From Candidatus Saccharibacteria bacterium oral taxon 488 (GTDB lineage: Bacteria; Patescibacteriota; Saccharimonadia; Saccharimonadales; Saccharimonadaceae), in assembly GCA_010202645.1 (NCBI GenBank), contig CP047920.1:744001-808000 (forward strand): a stretch of DNA of 64,000 bases, given 5' to 3'. A program made the translations under genes and the position numbers. Position 1 is the first letter of the stretch; the number at the start of each line of letters is the position of its first letter. The notes beneath the pieces were generated by a model that was not told where the DNA came from, ran no database searches, and saw only the letters and a program-made list of their open reading frames with translations. Below, one piece after another: positions 55,017 to 64,000 of the stretch.

Positions 55017-56057
55017 TTATTTTGGTTGATTTAATTGATACATATTTCCTAAATCTCCCGCCAATTCCAATTCTCCGTTTTCCCTCAATGCTTCAAGTAC
55101 TTTTGCAGCAAATTGAGCAATATCATCATCTTTTCCGATATTATAAATTTGATTATTTGAAGTTAGTGTGCGTGCTATTTGCTTAATACTTTCTAGATTA
55201 TAGTAATCAAATACACCGTCAATCTCGGCGACCGCAATATGTGCATTAGCAAACGAGTTAACCTCTTCTAAACTTATTAATGCCTCATTGATATCTTCAC
55301 CAACAGATGATATTGGTTCGCGCGCAGTTGAGTCAGTTAGTAAATACAAATCCTCATCATTAAAATATGCAACAATATTCCCTTCATGGTTTAACCATAT
55401 ATCGTCAGGCTGCTTATTCATCAAAACGGTCAAACCAGTCTCCGCAAGATAATCCCATACTCTTTCCATCACTCCCTCTTCTGTCAACTTATCGTCACTA
55501 TATTCCCTATCGAAATCATCATAATTATCAATGATTAACACTCTATCATTTTCTTCGAAATACTCTTTTAGCCTATCATCCCGAGTCATTAAAAATATTT
55601 TACGCTCAGGATTTGCTAGTACGTATTGATCAATTGTTTTTGCGATAAGCGTGTCTTTAAACCCCTTATCCCCGCTCTTTTCAAACGGCGGAGTACCCAT
55701 AATTGAATGGTTGTATATTTCTTTGTAAGCCTTATTCTCATCAACTAAGTCTATAATATCGTATCCAATTGACTCATCTTTTGCTATATCATCGACCAGC
55801 TGTTTGGGGTTTATATTGTCAATTACACAATCTTCTATATTTAGAATATGCCGGTGTGGATTTTTCCGGAGACTATCCTTTTGGTTAATTAGGTATTTAC
55901 AGATGTGTCTGCTAATCTCATCGTAGACCACTCGAGGTAAACCTATGTCTGCTCTTCTGCTTATTTTCTCCAAATCAGAACGACCGCCTAAAAAATACTG
56001 AGCGGACCCCTTGTTTTCAACTACATTTGTATCCACAAACACTATCGGCCTTATCAT
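55017..56057 (-). CDS. PIN-like ribonuclease (DUF4935-type) in hsd operon
   Basis: A 346-residue protein with PIN-fold acidic residues: Asp9 in VFVDTN, Glu47 in VVYDEISRH, Asp135 in GDKGFKDTLIA and Asp160 in FLMTRDDRL. GFKD followed by a 'D' strand is typical of the PIN/DUF4935 clade. The C-terminal 150 residues are acidic and of unknown fold. It overlaps the hsdS stop as ATGA, so it is made with the restriction system. By analogy to PrrC, an anticodon nuclease in a type I locus, it may be an RNase held in check by the Hsd complex. Confidence 0.8.
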   Translation of the reverse strand: MIRPIVFVDTNVVENKGSAQYFLGGRSDLEKISRRADIGLPRVVYDEISRHICKYLINQKDSLRKNPHRHILNIEDCVIDNINPKQLVDDIAKDESIGYDIIDLVDENKAYKEIYNHSIMGTPPFEKSGDKGFKDTLIAKTIDQYVLANPERKIFLMTRDDRLKEYFEENDRVLIIDNYDDFDREYSDDKLTEEGVMERVWDYLAETGLTVLMNKQPDDIWLNHEGNIVAYFNDEDLYLLTDSTAREPISSVGEDINEALISLEEVNSFANAHIAVAEIDGVFDYYNLESIKQIARTLTSNNQIYNIGKDDDIAQFAAKVLEALRENGELELAGDLGNMYQLNQPK

Positions 56058-57133
56058 ACTATTTGACCAACTTTTCCTGACATCAACTGAGGCAAAAGCG
56101 TATCGCGAAGGGCAATTAAATTATATACCTGCTCATTATTATGCGATATTAAAGCCAGTAGTTCGCTAAATATTGGCGCAAAAACAGCAAGATTATTATC
56201 GTCCGGCAATTCTACACGATAATTTTCGATCATTCCTTTTGTGATAAACTTTATTACCGAGCCGCGCGAACCGCCCGTAATAAGCGACAAATCTTTCTTC
56301 ATTAAAAAGTATAAAAATCCTAACAGCTCTTCATTATGGGGTATTAATACATACGTACGCTGGTAAGCTTCAAATTTACCCGTATAGTACTTAATGTTAA
56401 AGTCCCCATTTCCGGCAACCAATATAGCCGATCCATCAAAAGAGTAACTAGGTGCGTGTGAAATTGTTTGCGCACATATGAAGAATGGAAATTTACCATC
56501 CTTGATCCCAAAATTTGCATCCTTTTTACCCGTCTTAACTGGAAAGAATTCTCCCAGTGGTCTTTTCTTCCAGTTTTTAGACTCAGGATTATCGACAAAA
56601 TAATGACGAAAGAGAGCTTGACCGAGCTGCTCGAGAGTTTCGTTCATGCGGCGATTAAGCTCGATTTTTTCATCAAGGCTGCCGAGAATATTGGCAATTT
56701 TCTTTTGTTGGTCAAGTGGTGGTAGCTTCACAGGATAGTTCATTATCTGAACTTTATCACCACGAGGCATTTTTGACCCACTCGCAGATGCTGTCGAAAA
56801 AGAAAAGAATCTGTCGTCAGCTAAAATATAGTATAGATACTTTTCATAAATCTCATCATTTAGTTTTCGAAAAACCAGCACATCATTCGAAGCGCCGCCG
56901 GACCTATCGGCTAACCAAATCTTTTTGAAGTAAGGACGAATGTTCGATACTAGCACATCCCCAGCTTGGAATGCAGTTACTTTTCCAGAGGGCAACTTGT
57001 TAGCAACTGATAGTCCGCCCTTGTTTTGTAATAAGTTTTCAGTAGATACATAATTTGTTAACTGCACTTGTTCTACTTGTATTTTACTATTCACATAACT
57101 GCAAATATCACTCAGCAAAACTGTCCGCATCAT
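56054..57133 (-). CDS. hsdS: Type I restriction specificity subunit HsdS
   Basis: A 359-residue DNA-recognition subunit. Two target-recognition domains are separated and followed by helical regions: LPPLDQQKKIANILGSLDEKIELN (conserved region 1) and FSELLALISHNNEQVYNLIALRDTLLPQLMSGKV (conserved region 2). MPRGDKVQIMNYPV and GSVIKFITKGMIENYRV are the matching TRD ends. It is a little short, but both TRDs look complete. ATGA overlaps join it to the HEPN gene upstream and the PIN gene downstream. Confidence 0.93.
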   Translation of the reverse strand: MMRTVLLSDICSYVNSKIQVEQVQLTNYVSTENLLQNKGGLSVANKLPSGKVTAFQAGDVLVSNIRPYFKKIWLADRSGGASNDVLVFRKLNDEIYEKYLYYILADDRFFSFSTASASGSKMPRGDKVQIMNYPVKLPPLDQQKKIANILGSLDEKIELNRRMNETLEQLGQALFRHYFVDNPESKNWKKRPLGEFFPVKTGKKDANFGIKDGKFPFFICAQTISHAPSYSFDGSAILVAGNGDFNIKYYTGKFEAYQRTYVLIPHNEELLGFLYFLMKKDLSLITGGSRGSVIKFITKGMIENYRVELPDDNNLAVFAPIFSELLALISHNNEQVYNLIALRDTLLPQLMSGKVGQIV

Positions 57134-58347
57134 TTTTGTCCCTTTCTTTTTTTGTGACTATTACCACCCTTCAGCTTTTTGATTTTCTCCTGTAGGCCCT
57201 CGGCCTCTAAAAGACTATTTACTATTGCCCGTTGAAAGCCATTAGAGCGAAACATACTTATGTATTTATCGTATTCTGGTATATTTTGTTGAATATTTTT
57301 CATCAGTTCGTTATTTATACTCGCTAGGTTCTTATTTAGCGCGAGACCCTCTAACGCAGAAGACACCGGATTAGAGTTTAGCTTAGACATATCCGGTACG
57401 GACTTACTAATTGAGTCAATAATTGGCTGATATAATAACGTCATTGTTTTTATGTATTCTTGGTAGGCATCGTTGTTAAGTTTCATCATTGATTCCGCCA
57501 ATGATCTCAGAGTCTCTGATGCCTTAGCCATACTTTTGGCTAAGTCCGTTCGATATGAGCTCTTTATTTCACCAATATACAACATGACGTGTTTTTGATT
57601 CTTGACGGCTTCATCAAGCATTTTTCTAGTTATAGTATTTTGATGTGCCGCATTATTACGAAGCTCTATGAGTTTATTTAAGGCTCTAGATACATATTCG
57701 TATTGCGCTGGCTTTTTTAATATAGAATTAATAATATCCCATACTTTTTTAGATTCAAATATCTTTTCTATTCTTAGTTTTAAATCGTCAAAATCTTTTG
57801 ACTCAGATATAAGCAATAACATCGCTTCGCCCGAACCTAGTTTATTTCGAGCAATTTTAGAGACATCATTTTCTAAAACAATAGGAATCTCACCAAAAGA
57901 AAAATCATGAATTTTTTGACACCACTCGATTCGCCCTGTTGGAGTAAGTTTAGTATTGTGCTTCTGGTGAGTATTCACGATATCCATCAATACTTTCTCT
58001 ATTTCTGGTAGCACGCAAATCAACAATTTCTTTAATTGCCGTTCGACAACAGAAGTAAGTCTCAGTATTTTCTCGCCACGAGCAGATGACAGCTCATCAG
58101 AAAGTATAAAGACATCCCGTGCACTTAGTAGATTATTATAGATACTATCAGACAAATCAGCTTCTGAAGATAGAATATTGATCATGTAAAGATCGGCTTG
58201 ATGATCTAGGTCCTCCAGCTTTGCCGTGTCAGCATGTTTTATACCCAACTCCTTGAGTCTATCCATCGCCTCAATCTCAGTTTTAGCCTCTACAGCAAAC
58301 TCTATTGCAAAATCCTTGCAAATGCGATTTTCTTGATTCATAGACAT
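57130..58347 (-). CDS. Helical protein with HEPN-type RNxxxH motif (405 aa)
   Basis: An almost all-helical, soluble protein. R230-N-N-A-A-H235 in LIELRNNAAHQN matches the Rx4H catalytic motif of HEPN ribonucleases, placed as usual near the end of a helix. The Lys-rich C-terminus (KKLKGGNSHKKRKGQ) may bind nucleic acid. It overlaps the upstream gene by 10 bases and hsdS by 4. No named family; assignment to HEPN rests on the motif and the context. Confidence 0.6.
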   Translation of the reverse strand: MSMNQENRICKDFAIEFAVEAKTEIEAMDRLKELGIKHADTAKLEDLDHQADLYMINILSSEADLSDSIYNNLLSARDVFILSDELSSARGEKILRLTSVVERQLKKLLICVLPEIEKVLMDIVNTHQKHNTKLTPTGRIEWCQKIHDFSFGEIPIVLENDVSKIARNKLGSGEAMLLLISESKDFDDLKLRIEKIFESKKVWDIINSILKKPAQYEYVSRALNKLIELRNNAAHQNTITRKMLDEAVKNQKHVMLYIGEIKSSYRTDLAKSMAKASETLRSLAESMMKLNNDAYQEYIKTMTLLYQPIIDSISKSVPDMSKLNSNPVSSALEGLALNKNLASINNELMKNIQQNIPEYDKYISMFRSNGFQRAIVNSLLEAEGLQEKIKKLKGGNSHKKRKGQK

Positions 58348-59063
58348 TTGACTCTACCTTCTCGTAGATTAGTAATTAAGGCATGCTCGACAATGAATCG
58401 CGGGTCTCTGTCGAATATCGTTGCGTTCGGTTTTATTTCATATACATTCCAATCAGGCAACATCTTGTAGCTGCCAAAATACGATATCAGTGTTTCGGCA
58501 CTCCAGCAAACCTGAGTAAAGAAGTATTTTGCCTTGTCAGGACTGTCATAATACTCAGTACCATCCCGATAGTCACCTGAATGCTCCGCTATATTCCTAC
58601 TTGATGCAAATTTAGTCTGCCAACCATCTCTTTGTTTTTTTGCGTAATCCATAATAGGCTCGTGGTCAGGGTTTTTTTGAATAAACTTGCTAGATTGCTT
58701 TTCAAAATTCTCTTCTTTACAAAAAAGAAACCCCACATCCCAGCCCATTTTATTTAGATAGTTCTGCACCCTACCCTTATAAAAACTCCAGAGGTTAGCA
58801 TAAAGACCCTCATATATAGTTCTTTTTTGACTAATATTACGATCCTCAAAATCATCTGCCATTATTAGCTGATAGTACATAAGAGCTGATTCAATTTTAT
58901 CCATTAGTCTATCGGCAAAAAAATCTACTTCATCTTTTGTAATGTCATCAACGTCTAAATGTTCTGCTATTGCTTTTGCAAGCTGATGTGGTTTAGGTAT
59001 ATATGGATCATCTGGACCCCACCGCGATGCCTCCTTTAATACAGGTACAATTATCTGGGTCAT
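58338..59063 (-). CDS. Protein with HEPN-like RNxxxH motif (241 aa)
   Basis: A soluble protein, mostly helical. R156-N-I-A-E-H161 in ASSRNIAEHSGDY fits the HEPN Rx4H pattern. The rest, rich in Trp and Tyr (LWSFYKGRVQNYLNKMGWDV), gives no clear family. It overlaps rhuM (ATGA) and the larger HEPN-like gene (10 bases), so the two are translated in tandem; they may be partners, such as RNase and regulator. HEPN assignment is weaker here than for its neighbour. Confidence 0.5.
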   Translation of the reverse strand: MTQIIVPVLKEASRWGPDDPYIPKPHQLAKAIAEHLDVDDITKDEVDFFADRLMDKIESALMYYQLIMADDFEDRNISQKRTIYEGLYANLWSFYKGRVQNYLNKMGWDVGFLFCKEENFEKQSSKFIQKNPDHEPIMDYAKKQRDGWQTKFASSRNIAEHSGDYRDGTEYYDSPDKAKYFFTQVCWSAETLISYFGSYKMLPDWNVYEIKPNATIFDRDPRFIVEHALITNLREGRVKCL

Positions 59064-60082
59064 TTCTTCCCCTCAACCCTCTTCTGCACAGCCTTCAACT
59101 CCTTAAGATATTGCTGCTCTATACTACTCAGCTCTTGATTACGCATACGCTCTTTGTATGATTCATACTCTTTGGTAACCTTAGTGAGCATTGCTTTGTG
59201 TGATATTTTGCCTGGATTATCAAGGACACCCTTGCCGTAGGTAGCCGCAAATTTATCAACTTCACGTACCCAATCAGCCATGCGCATTGGTTCGTGATTG
59301 ATAGCCTTGAGCTCAGCAAGGTCAAAAAAGGCGCTAACGAGACGGTTGAGCACGCTAAGTTCGTCGGCTGTCAAATAGTTTTTAGCAATTTGCGCTTCGC
59401 TTTTAGTCGGTTGCTGACCACGAAACGTCGTGAGTCCTAAGAATGGCTTGTCAGAATCAACCCTAGAGTAAATAACCTCGGCGGCAGTCAACATATTAAC
59501 AGCGTAGTGCAATTTATTCTGAACTATCTGGAAAAATTCTATTTGCTCTTTGGAGCTCGGATTGTAATCTTGACTGGTGGCGAATAAGTCTAGCACTTGC
59601 CGATACAATATTTTTTCGCTACTACGAATATCTCGAATCCGCTCAAGCAGCTCTTTCCAATAATTTCCGCCGCTATTTTCTTTAAGGCGCTCATCGTCCA
59701 TGACAAAGCCTTTAGTGATATATTCACGCAGTCTTTCGGTAGCCCAGATGCGAAAGTTAGTCGCAACATTTGACTTCACGCGGTAACCAAGCGCTATTAC
59801 CATATCTAGATTATAGTGTTCTATATTCCTTGAGACCTTACGAGCGCCTTCGGTTTGAACTATAAAGAATTTCTTTATAGTTGCCGAAGGGTCAAGCTCT
59901 TTCTCTTCGTAGATATTCTTAATATGCTGACCTATGTTTTGCCTCGTAGTTTGAAATACCTGAGCCAACTGCATTTGAGTGAGCCATATGTTTTCATCTT
60001 GCAGTCTAGCTTGAACCTGAGGCTTACCGTCGTTTCCAACATACACCACCATTTCGCCGTTCGGGTTATCGCCATTCATCAT
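59060..60082 (-). CDS. rhuM: RhuM-family protein
   Basis: About 340 residues with the RhuM pattern: [43 protein letters not shown] (a helix-turn-helix-like region), [13 protein letters not shown] and [13 protein letters not shown]. The family commonly travels with type I restriction genes; its function is unknown. The frame is open 19 codons upstream, but the ATG overlapping the hsdM stop as ATGA is the natural start. Confidence 0.88.
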   Translation of the reverse strand: MMNGDNPNGEMVVYVGNDGKPQVQARLQDENIWLTQMQLAQVFQTTRQNIGQHIKNIYEEKELDPSATIKKFFIVQTEGARKVSRNIEHYNLDMVIALGYRVKSNVATNFRIWATERLREYITKGFVMDDERLKENSGGNYWKELLERIRDIRSSEKILYRQVLDLFATSQDYNPSSKEQIEFFQIVQNKLHYAVNMLTAAEVIYSRVDSDKPFLGLTTFRGQQPTKSEAQIAKNYLTADELSVLNRLVSAFFDLAELKAINHEPMRMADWVREVDKFAATYGKGVLDNPGKISHKAMLTKVTKEYESYKERMRNQELSSIEQQYLKELKAVQKRVEGKK

Positions 60083-61566
60083 TTGATTTCTTTCTCTATT
60101 TTGGCAAGATTCTCTTTTATCTTCGCTTCCAGCTTGCAACTTTTCACAAATTGCCCCTCAAGCTCAGCCGTTAACCGAGCAAATTTCTCGACGAACGGCT
60201 CATCGTCCTCTTCTGTTTCTTCAACGCCCACGTAGCGGCCAGGTGTCAGCACATAGTCATGCTGCTTGATTTCATCCAATTTAGCAACCTTACAGAAACC
60301 TGGCTGGTCAGTGTAATCCGCGCTGGCAGTTTTGTAATCATGATATGTCTTCGCCACCCGGGCAATATCTTCTTCGGTCAGCTCGCGGTTACGACGGGTT
60401 ATCATTTTACCCAAATTACGCCCATCAATGAACAGCACTTTGCCGTGACGATTGGCACGATCACGCGACACAAACCACAGACAGCATGGTATAGCAACGT
60501 TAAAAAACAACTGAGATGGTAGCGTAACAATGGCGTCAACCATATTCTTGGTTACTAACTTCTTACGAATATCACCTTCACCACCAGTTTGACTGCCCAT
60601 GCTGCCGTTTGCCAGTACGAAACCTGCCGTACCGCACGGGCTTAGGTGGTGAATCATATGTTGAATCCAAGCAAAGTTAGCATTACCCTTTGGCGGCAGG
60701 CCATATTTCCAGCGCGGGTCCGCCTGCAAGTGTTCTTGACCCCAATCGCTAATATTAAACGGCGGATTGGCCAAGATGTAATCGGCTTTTAGGTCGGGAA
60801 GCTGGTCGTCCATCAAGGTGTCGCCGCGTTTGATATTCGCGTCAATCCCCCGAATTGCCATATTCATTTTAGCGAGTCGCCAAGTGGTTTCGTTCAGTTC
60901 CTGACCATACACCGCGATATCGCTAACGCGGCCTGCATGCTTCTCGACAAACTTCTCACTCCAGACGAACATGCCACCGCTACCGCAACACGGGTCATAC
61001 ACACGCCCGCTGTATGGCTCAAGCATTTCTACCAGCAACCTGACGATGGAGCGCGGCGTGTAGAATTCGCCGCCGTGTTTGCCCTCACTGTCGGCAAACA
61101 TACCCATAAAATATTCGTAGACTTGACCAAGTAGATCTTTGGAACTCGCAGTGTCAAATTTGATATTTGTAAATAAATCGATGAGTTCACCCAAGCGACG
61201 CTTATCTAGAGCTTCACGAGCATAATTTTTCGGCAAAACACCTTTCAAACTAGGGTTGTCGCGCTCAACTGCCTCCATGGCGCTGTCAACTAGTACGCCA
61301 ATTTCTGGCTGCTTGGCGCTCGCCACCAGGTGTTCCCAGCGAGCCTCCTTGGGAATCCAGAAAACATTCTCCGCCAAGTACCAATCCCGATCTTCGGGAT
61401 CATAATTCTCATCAATCGCTGCCTGATATCGCACCGAAAACGCATCCGAAACGTATTTTAGAAAAATCAGCCCCAGCACTACATATTTATAGTCCGACGA
61501 ACTGATATTGCCCCGTAGTTTATCCGCCGCAGCCCATAACTGCCTTTCAAGATCCCTCATGTTCAT
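60079..61566 (-). CDS. hsdM: Type I restriction-modification methyltransferase HsdM
   Basis: A 495-residue N6-adenine methyltransferase subunit. N-terminal helical domain, motif [11 protein letters not shown] (191-200) and motif IV NPPF (267-270), [17 protein letters not shown] just before motif I. The C-terminus ends in helices that contact HsdS. It heads the operon hsdM-rhuM-HEPN-HEPN-hsdS-PIN. Minus-strand TATAAT ends seven bases before the ATG, so translation would be leaderless. Confidence 0.96.
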   Translation of the reverse strand: MNMRDLERQLWAAADKLRGNISSSDYKYVVLGLIFLKYVSDAFSVRYQAAIDENYDPEDRDWYLAENVFWIPKEARWEHLVASAKQPEIGVLVDSAMEAVERDNPSLKGVLPKNYAREALDKRRLGELIDLFTNIKFDTASSKDLLGQVYEYFMGMFADSEGKHGGEFYTPRSIVRLLVEMLEPYSGRVYDPCCGSGGMFVWSEKFVEKHAGRVSDIAVYGQELNETTWRLAKMNMAIRGIDANIKRGDTLMDDQLPDLKADYILANPPFNISDWGQEHLQADPRWKYGLPPKGNANFAWIQHMIHHLSPCGTAGFVLANGSMGSQTGGEGDIRKKLVTKNMVDAIVTLPSQLFFNVAIPCCLWFVSRDRANRHGKVLFIDGRNLGKMITRRNRELTEEDIARVAKTYHDYKTASADYTDQPGFCKVAKLDEIKQHDYVLTPGRYVGVEETEEDDEPFVEKFARLTAELEGQFVKSCKLEAKIKENLAKIEKEIK

Positions 61567-61573
61567 ACGTGTA

Positions 61574-61579
61574 ATTATA
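61574..61579 (-). promoter_or_regulatory. -10 box of the hsdM operon, leaderless layout
   Basis: Minus-strand TATAAT ends seven bases before the hsdM ATG. This is the only promoter recognised for the six overlapping genes. Confidence 0.6.
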
Positions 61580-61596
61580 TCAGATTCGAGGGTCGT

Positions 61597-62250
61597 TTAC
61601 TCTGAGTGGATCAGGCTCTTGTAGCTAGTTTTCGTGACAATAATATGATCATTAAGCGTAATACCAAGCAGCTTCCCCGCTTCTGCCAACCTATTCGTTA
61701 CTTCTTTATCAGCCTGACTGGCCTCCAAGCTCCCGCTCGGATGATTATGCGCCACGATGATTGAGGCCGCGCGGTCAGCGATAGCATCGGCGAAGACCTC
61801 GCGCGGATGTACCAGGCTGGCAGTCAGCGTACCGATGGTCACCACCCGCTTGGCGATCAAACGATTCGCACCATCCAGCGTCAGACAGACAAAATATTCC
61901 TGCTTTTTGTCGCGAATGTCGGCCAGCAGCTCAACGGCTTTTTCTGAACTATCAATAATTGGCTGGTCACTATCCAGCAAATACCGCCGCGCCAGTTCCA
62001 AACTCGCCAAAATCACCGGGATTTTCGCTTCACCCAAACCAACCACGCCGCGCAGATCATCATACGAAACATCACCGCCTTTTTGACGCAAAATTTTCAG
62101 CACCTCGCGCGCAATTTTACCGACATCGGCCTGCTTATTGCCGCTGCCAATAATCGCCATCAACAATTCCAAGTCGCCCAGCCGCGCCGTACCGTAACGC
62201 GCCAATTTCTCGCGCGGACGGTCGATTTTCGGCTTGTCGAGCACTCTCAT
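61597..62250 (-). CDS. radC: RadC-family DNA repair/JAB-domain protein
   Basis: A 217-residue protein: an N-terminal helix-hairpin-helix-like region (LARYGTARLGDLELLMAIIGSGNK, VVGLGEAKIPVILASLEL) and a C-terminal JAB/MPN+ domain with IIVAHNHPSGSLEASQAD, the metal-binding HxH...D set, near residues 165-180. Once linked to repair, its real function is uncertain; RadC-like genes often accompany mobile or defence DNA, as here next to hsdM. Minus-strand TATAAT (62257-62262) ends six bases before the ATG. Confidence 0.93.
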   Translation of the reverse strand: MRVLDKPKIDRPREKLARYGTARLGDLELLMAIIGSGNKQADVGKIAREVLKILRQKGGDVSYDDLRGVVGLGEAKIPVILASLELARRYLLDSDQPIIDSSEKAVELLADIRDKKQEYFVCLTLDGANRLIAKRVVTIGTLTASLVHPREVFADAIADRAASIIVAHNHPSGSLEASQADKEVTNRLAEAGKLLGITLNDHIIVTKTSYKSLIHSE

Positions 62251-62348
62251 AGTCTTATTATATCAAGCTTCTCGCCGTGCATCAGCCACTAATCTTCGCG
62301 CTACCATTTCGTGCAGCCCTATTAATCGCTTACACCACGCCAAGATTA

Positions 62349-64000
62349 TCAGCTATTCGGAATCGCTCTGGCTTGCCGACCGCGCACCACGCACATCGCC
62401 ACTACAAACATACCGACCAGCCGCGATACTAATGAGGTGTCGTCTGCACTTGATTGAGTCGTTGACGCAGACTCTTCTTCTGGATTGAGCCGGCTGTCGT
62501 CTGGCCATAGGCCAGAGGATAGACGGCTTTTTACGACCAAAACATTATCACTCACAGCACTCGTTCCGCTATTATAACCGTAACTGTCAACCGCGCTGGT
62601 AACCGCCAAATCATTCTGCTCGTCCAGTTCAGATTCTACCGCCTCAGACACTTCAGTAGCAGCAAGTTCTTCTTGCGCTTCAAGTAAATCAATAGTTGGC
62701 TCTACATCGCTGGTATCCGCAATTATAGTTTCAACTTCATCATCCGTGCGCGGTAAATCGCTTTTTTCCGATGCTTCCATAACTATATTGTCACACTCCT
62801 CGCGAGGCATGATGCGCTCCTCTAAAATTTCCACTGCTGGCTCATCCAGCTCGACATCAGGTATTAGTTCAGTAGCCAGCGAGGCAGTAATAGCTATCTG
62901 CTCCTCTGGCTCATAATCATTGGTGATTTCAGGCACTGATGCCGCCTTAGAATTGTCCAATTGCCCCACGAAGTCCATATCAACACCAATCTCGTCGTCT
63001 ACGGAGAGTTTCAAATCATCGACTTCTTCACGCGCCGTAGTCGCCTCCATTGGCAGCGCAATCGTCACCACTTCAGCCGAAGATACTTCCGGCTCTACTG
63101 CTGGCGACTGTTGTTCGACAAAGAACACCGTATCCTCCTCGGCCCAAAATTCATTATCCTTACCATGACTGCATTCTACCGTTGCATCATCATGATAAAG
63201 CTGTTCGACCAGGGAGGTCTGCGTCTCATAAACCCTTTTGTCCACTACCAATTCCTCGTTCAATTTTGGTGGCAGATCAATTTGATTTTTACCCTCGCTA
63301 ACCGTAACGGCAGCAGCTGGCAAGGTTACATTCATCGCTTCTAGCCCTATCGTCTCATCAGTCTCATGCGTCACCTCTATAACCCCATGTGTCGTAGGCT
63401 CGTTAACAATATCGGGCCGTGTCGGGCCGTGATCAGCTGGAGACTCCTCCCTCACAGAAAGCGAGCTTTCTCCATGTTCAACAATATCTTGAGTTGATAA
63501 TGACACAATCGCCGACTGATCAGGCTGCTCTTTCACTGAAATTGATGCGGCAGTATTAACCACCTCTTCAGTAGATGTCTCGTTTGTTTCGTATTCCACT
63601 GACACGTTACCGGCGTCCTCTTGCTCCTGAGACGGCGGCACATTAGCTGCGGTCGGAATTACGTGCTTAGGCTGTTCAACACTATCAATTGATTCAACAA
63701 AATCATTATAATCCAGCACCGCATCTATATTAAGCTCGCTAGGTTGGATGTCTGTTGATGCTTTCGTGCCAGAATTGTCAATTGGCCCCGTAGTCACAGA
63801 CTCATCCGCCTTTACTGTGTCAAACTGCGCTGCCAAGTGTTGCTGCTCGGGAATTGGCGTAGCACTTTCATCATTTTCTGCTGCTCGGCTCGGCTCAGAA
63901 TTGGCTGATTTTGACCCTGCTATAACCAAATCTTCTTCTTTTTGGTGTTCAATTGATGGTGTTTTTACGCTTGACGGCGCAGTAGTTTTATCGCCATCAT
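62349..64000 (-). CDS. Very acidic low-complexity protein with C-terminal hydrophobic segment, 5' end outside window
   Basis: The frame is open to the window edge, so the start is not seen; at least 550 residues. It is dominated by Glu, Asp, Ser, Thr and Val, with loosely repeated short acidic phrases (for example EVVTIALPMEATTAREE, EEVVNTAASISVKEQ). Only the C-terminus has a hydrophobic stretch (RLVGMFVVAMCVV) followed by a basic tail, the layout of a tail-anchored or wall-anchored surface protein, though no LPxTG motif is present. Function unknown. Confidence 0.72.
   Translation of the reverse strand, partial: DGDKTTAPSSVKTPSIEHQKEEDLVIAGSKSANSEPSRAAENDESATPIPEQQHLAAQFDTVKADESVTTGPIDNSGTKASTDIQPSELNIDAVLDYNDFVESIDSVEQPKHVIPTAANVPPSQEQEDAGNVSVEYETNETSTEEVVNTAASISVKEQPDQSAIVSLSTQDIVEHGESSLSVREESPADHGPTRPDIVNEPTTHGVIEVTHETDETIGLEAMNVTLPAAAVTVSEGKNQIDLPPKLNEELVVDKRVYETQTSLVEQLYHDDATVECSHGKDNEFWAEEDTVFFVEQQSPAVEPEVSSAEVVTIALPMEATTAREEVDDLKLSVDDEIGVDMDFVGQLDNSKAASVPEITNDYEPEEQIAITASLATELIPDVELDEPAVEILEERIMPREECDNIVMEASEKSDLPRTDDEVETIIADTSDVEPTIDLLEAQEELAATEVSEAVESELDEQNDLAVTSAVDSYGYNSGTSAVSDNVLVVKSRLSSGLWPDDSRLNPEEESASTTQSSADDTSLVSRLVGMFVVAMCVVRGRQARAIPNS

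Noticed and set aside
1..64000. CRISPR arrays, transposases, integrases and rRNA genes
   Set aside because: I looked for regularly spaced repeats, DDE or recombinase signatures and rRNA sequences and saw none.

Overview
The window reads as a piece of a small, host-associated Patescibacteria/CPR genome, most likely Candidatus Saccharibacteria (TM7). That placement is inference. It rests on a compact, mostly operonic layout, a complete arginine deiminase operon without arginine biosynthesis genes, a pilin-like prepilin, CHAP and polysaccharide-deacetylase wall enzymes, several CxxC thiol-redox proteins, standard use of TGA as stop, and a striking excess of leaderless promoters. In about 22 genes a TATAAT-like -10 box ends 5-8 bases before the ATG, leaving no room for a Shine-Dalgarno site. 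Other genes have clear AGGAGG-type sites.

Layout. 0-8 kb: a small conserved protein, a membrane protein, murC, then recA, a 2H phosphoesterase and recX, a prepilin, a PH-domain membrane protein, a CBS/CorC-type protein and a DsbA-like protein. 8-18 kb: two CorA-type transporters, a DHA2-type MFS exporter, a MazG-like pyrophosphohydrolase, a class I lysyl-tRNA synthetase with a one-base frameshift, a transglutaminase-like protein, an ABC-2 exporter and a CHAP hydrolase. 18-23 kb: the arcA-arcB-arcD-type-arcC operon, which would make ATP from imported arginine. 23-25 kb: TylF-like methyltransferase, EreA/ChaN-like protein, PEBP protein.

24.9-31.8 kb is a visibly AT-richer defence island: an MmeI-like adenine methyltransferase, a superfamily 2 helicase and a GIY-YIG nuclease are translationally overlapped, followed by a C5-cytosine methyltransferase. 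On its right lie a decayed ABC-exporter remnant and an intact tRNA-Pro(CGG). 32.5-50 kb returns to backbone: Nudix, kinase-like protein, polar amino-acid ABC transporter with a thioredoxin-like partner, an alkaline-phosphatase-superfamily phosphoglycerol transferase, galE, a nucleotidyltransferase, an ASCH-like protein, CIRCE-controlled clpB lacking its N-domain, a PadR-regulated MacB-like exporter, and a three-gene CxxC membrane protein/DsbA/deacetylase operon.

50-61.6 kb is a type I restriction-modification locus of unusual composition. hsdM, rhuM, two proteins with HEPN-type RNxxxH motifs, hsdS and a PIN-like nuclease overlap stop-to-start on one strand. An S24/LexA-like regulator, a divergent unknown gene and an hsdR broken by an apparent 2-base deletion inside its DEAH region follow. 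radC and a very acidic surface-like protein running off the right edge close the window.

The strongest candidates for undescribed biology are the methyltransferase-helicase-GIY-YIG operon, whose helicase and nuclease share a short helical module, and the type I locus carrying two putative HEPN RNases plus a PIN RNase between and beside its hsd genes.
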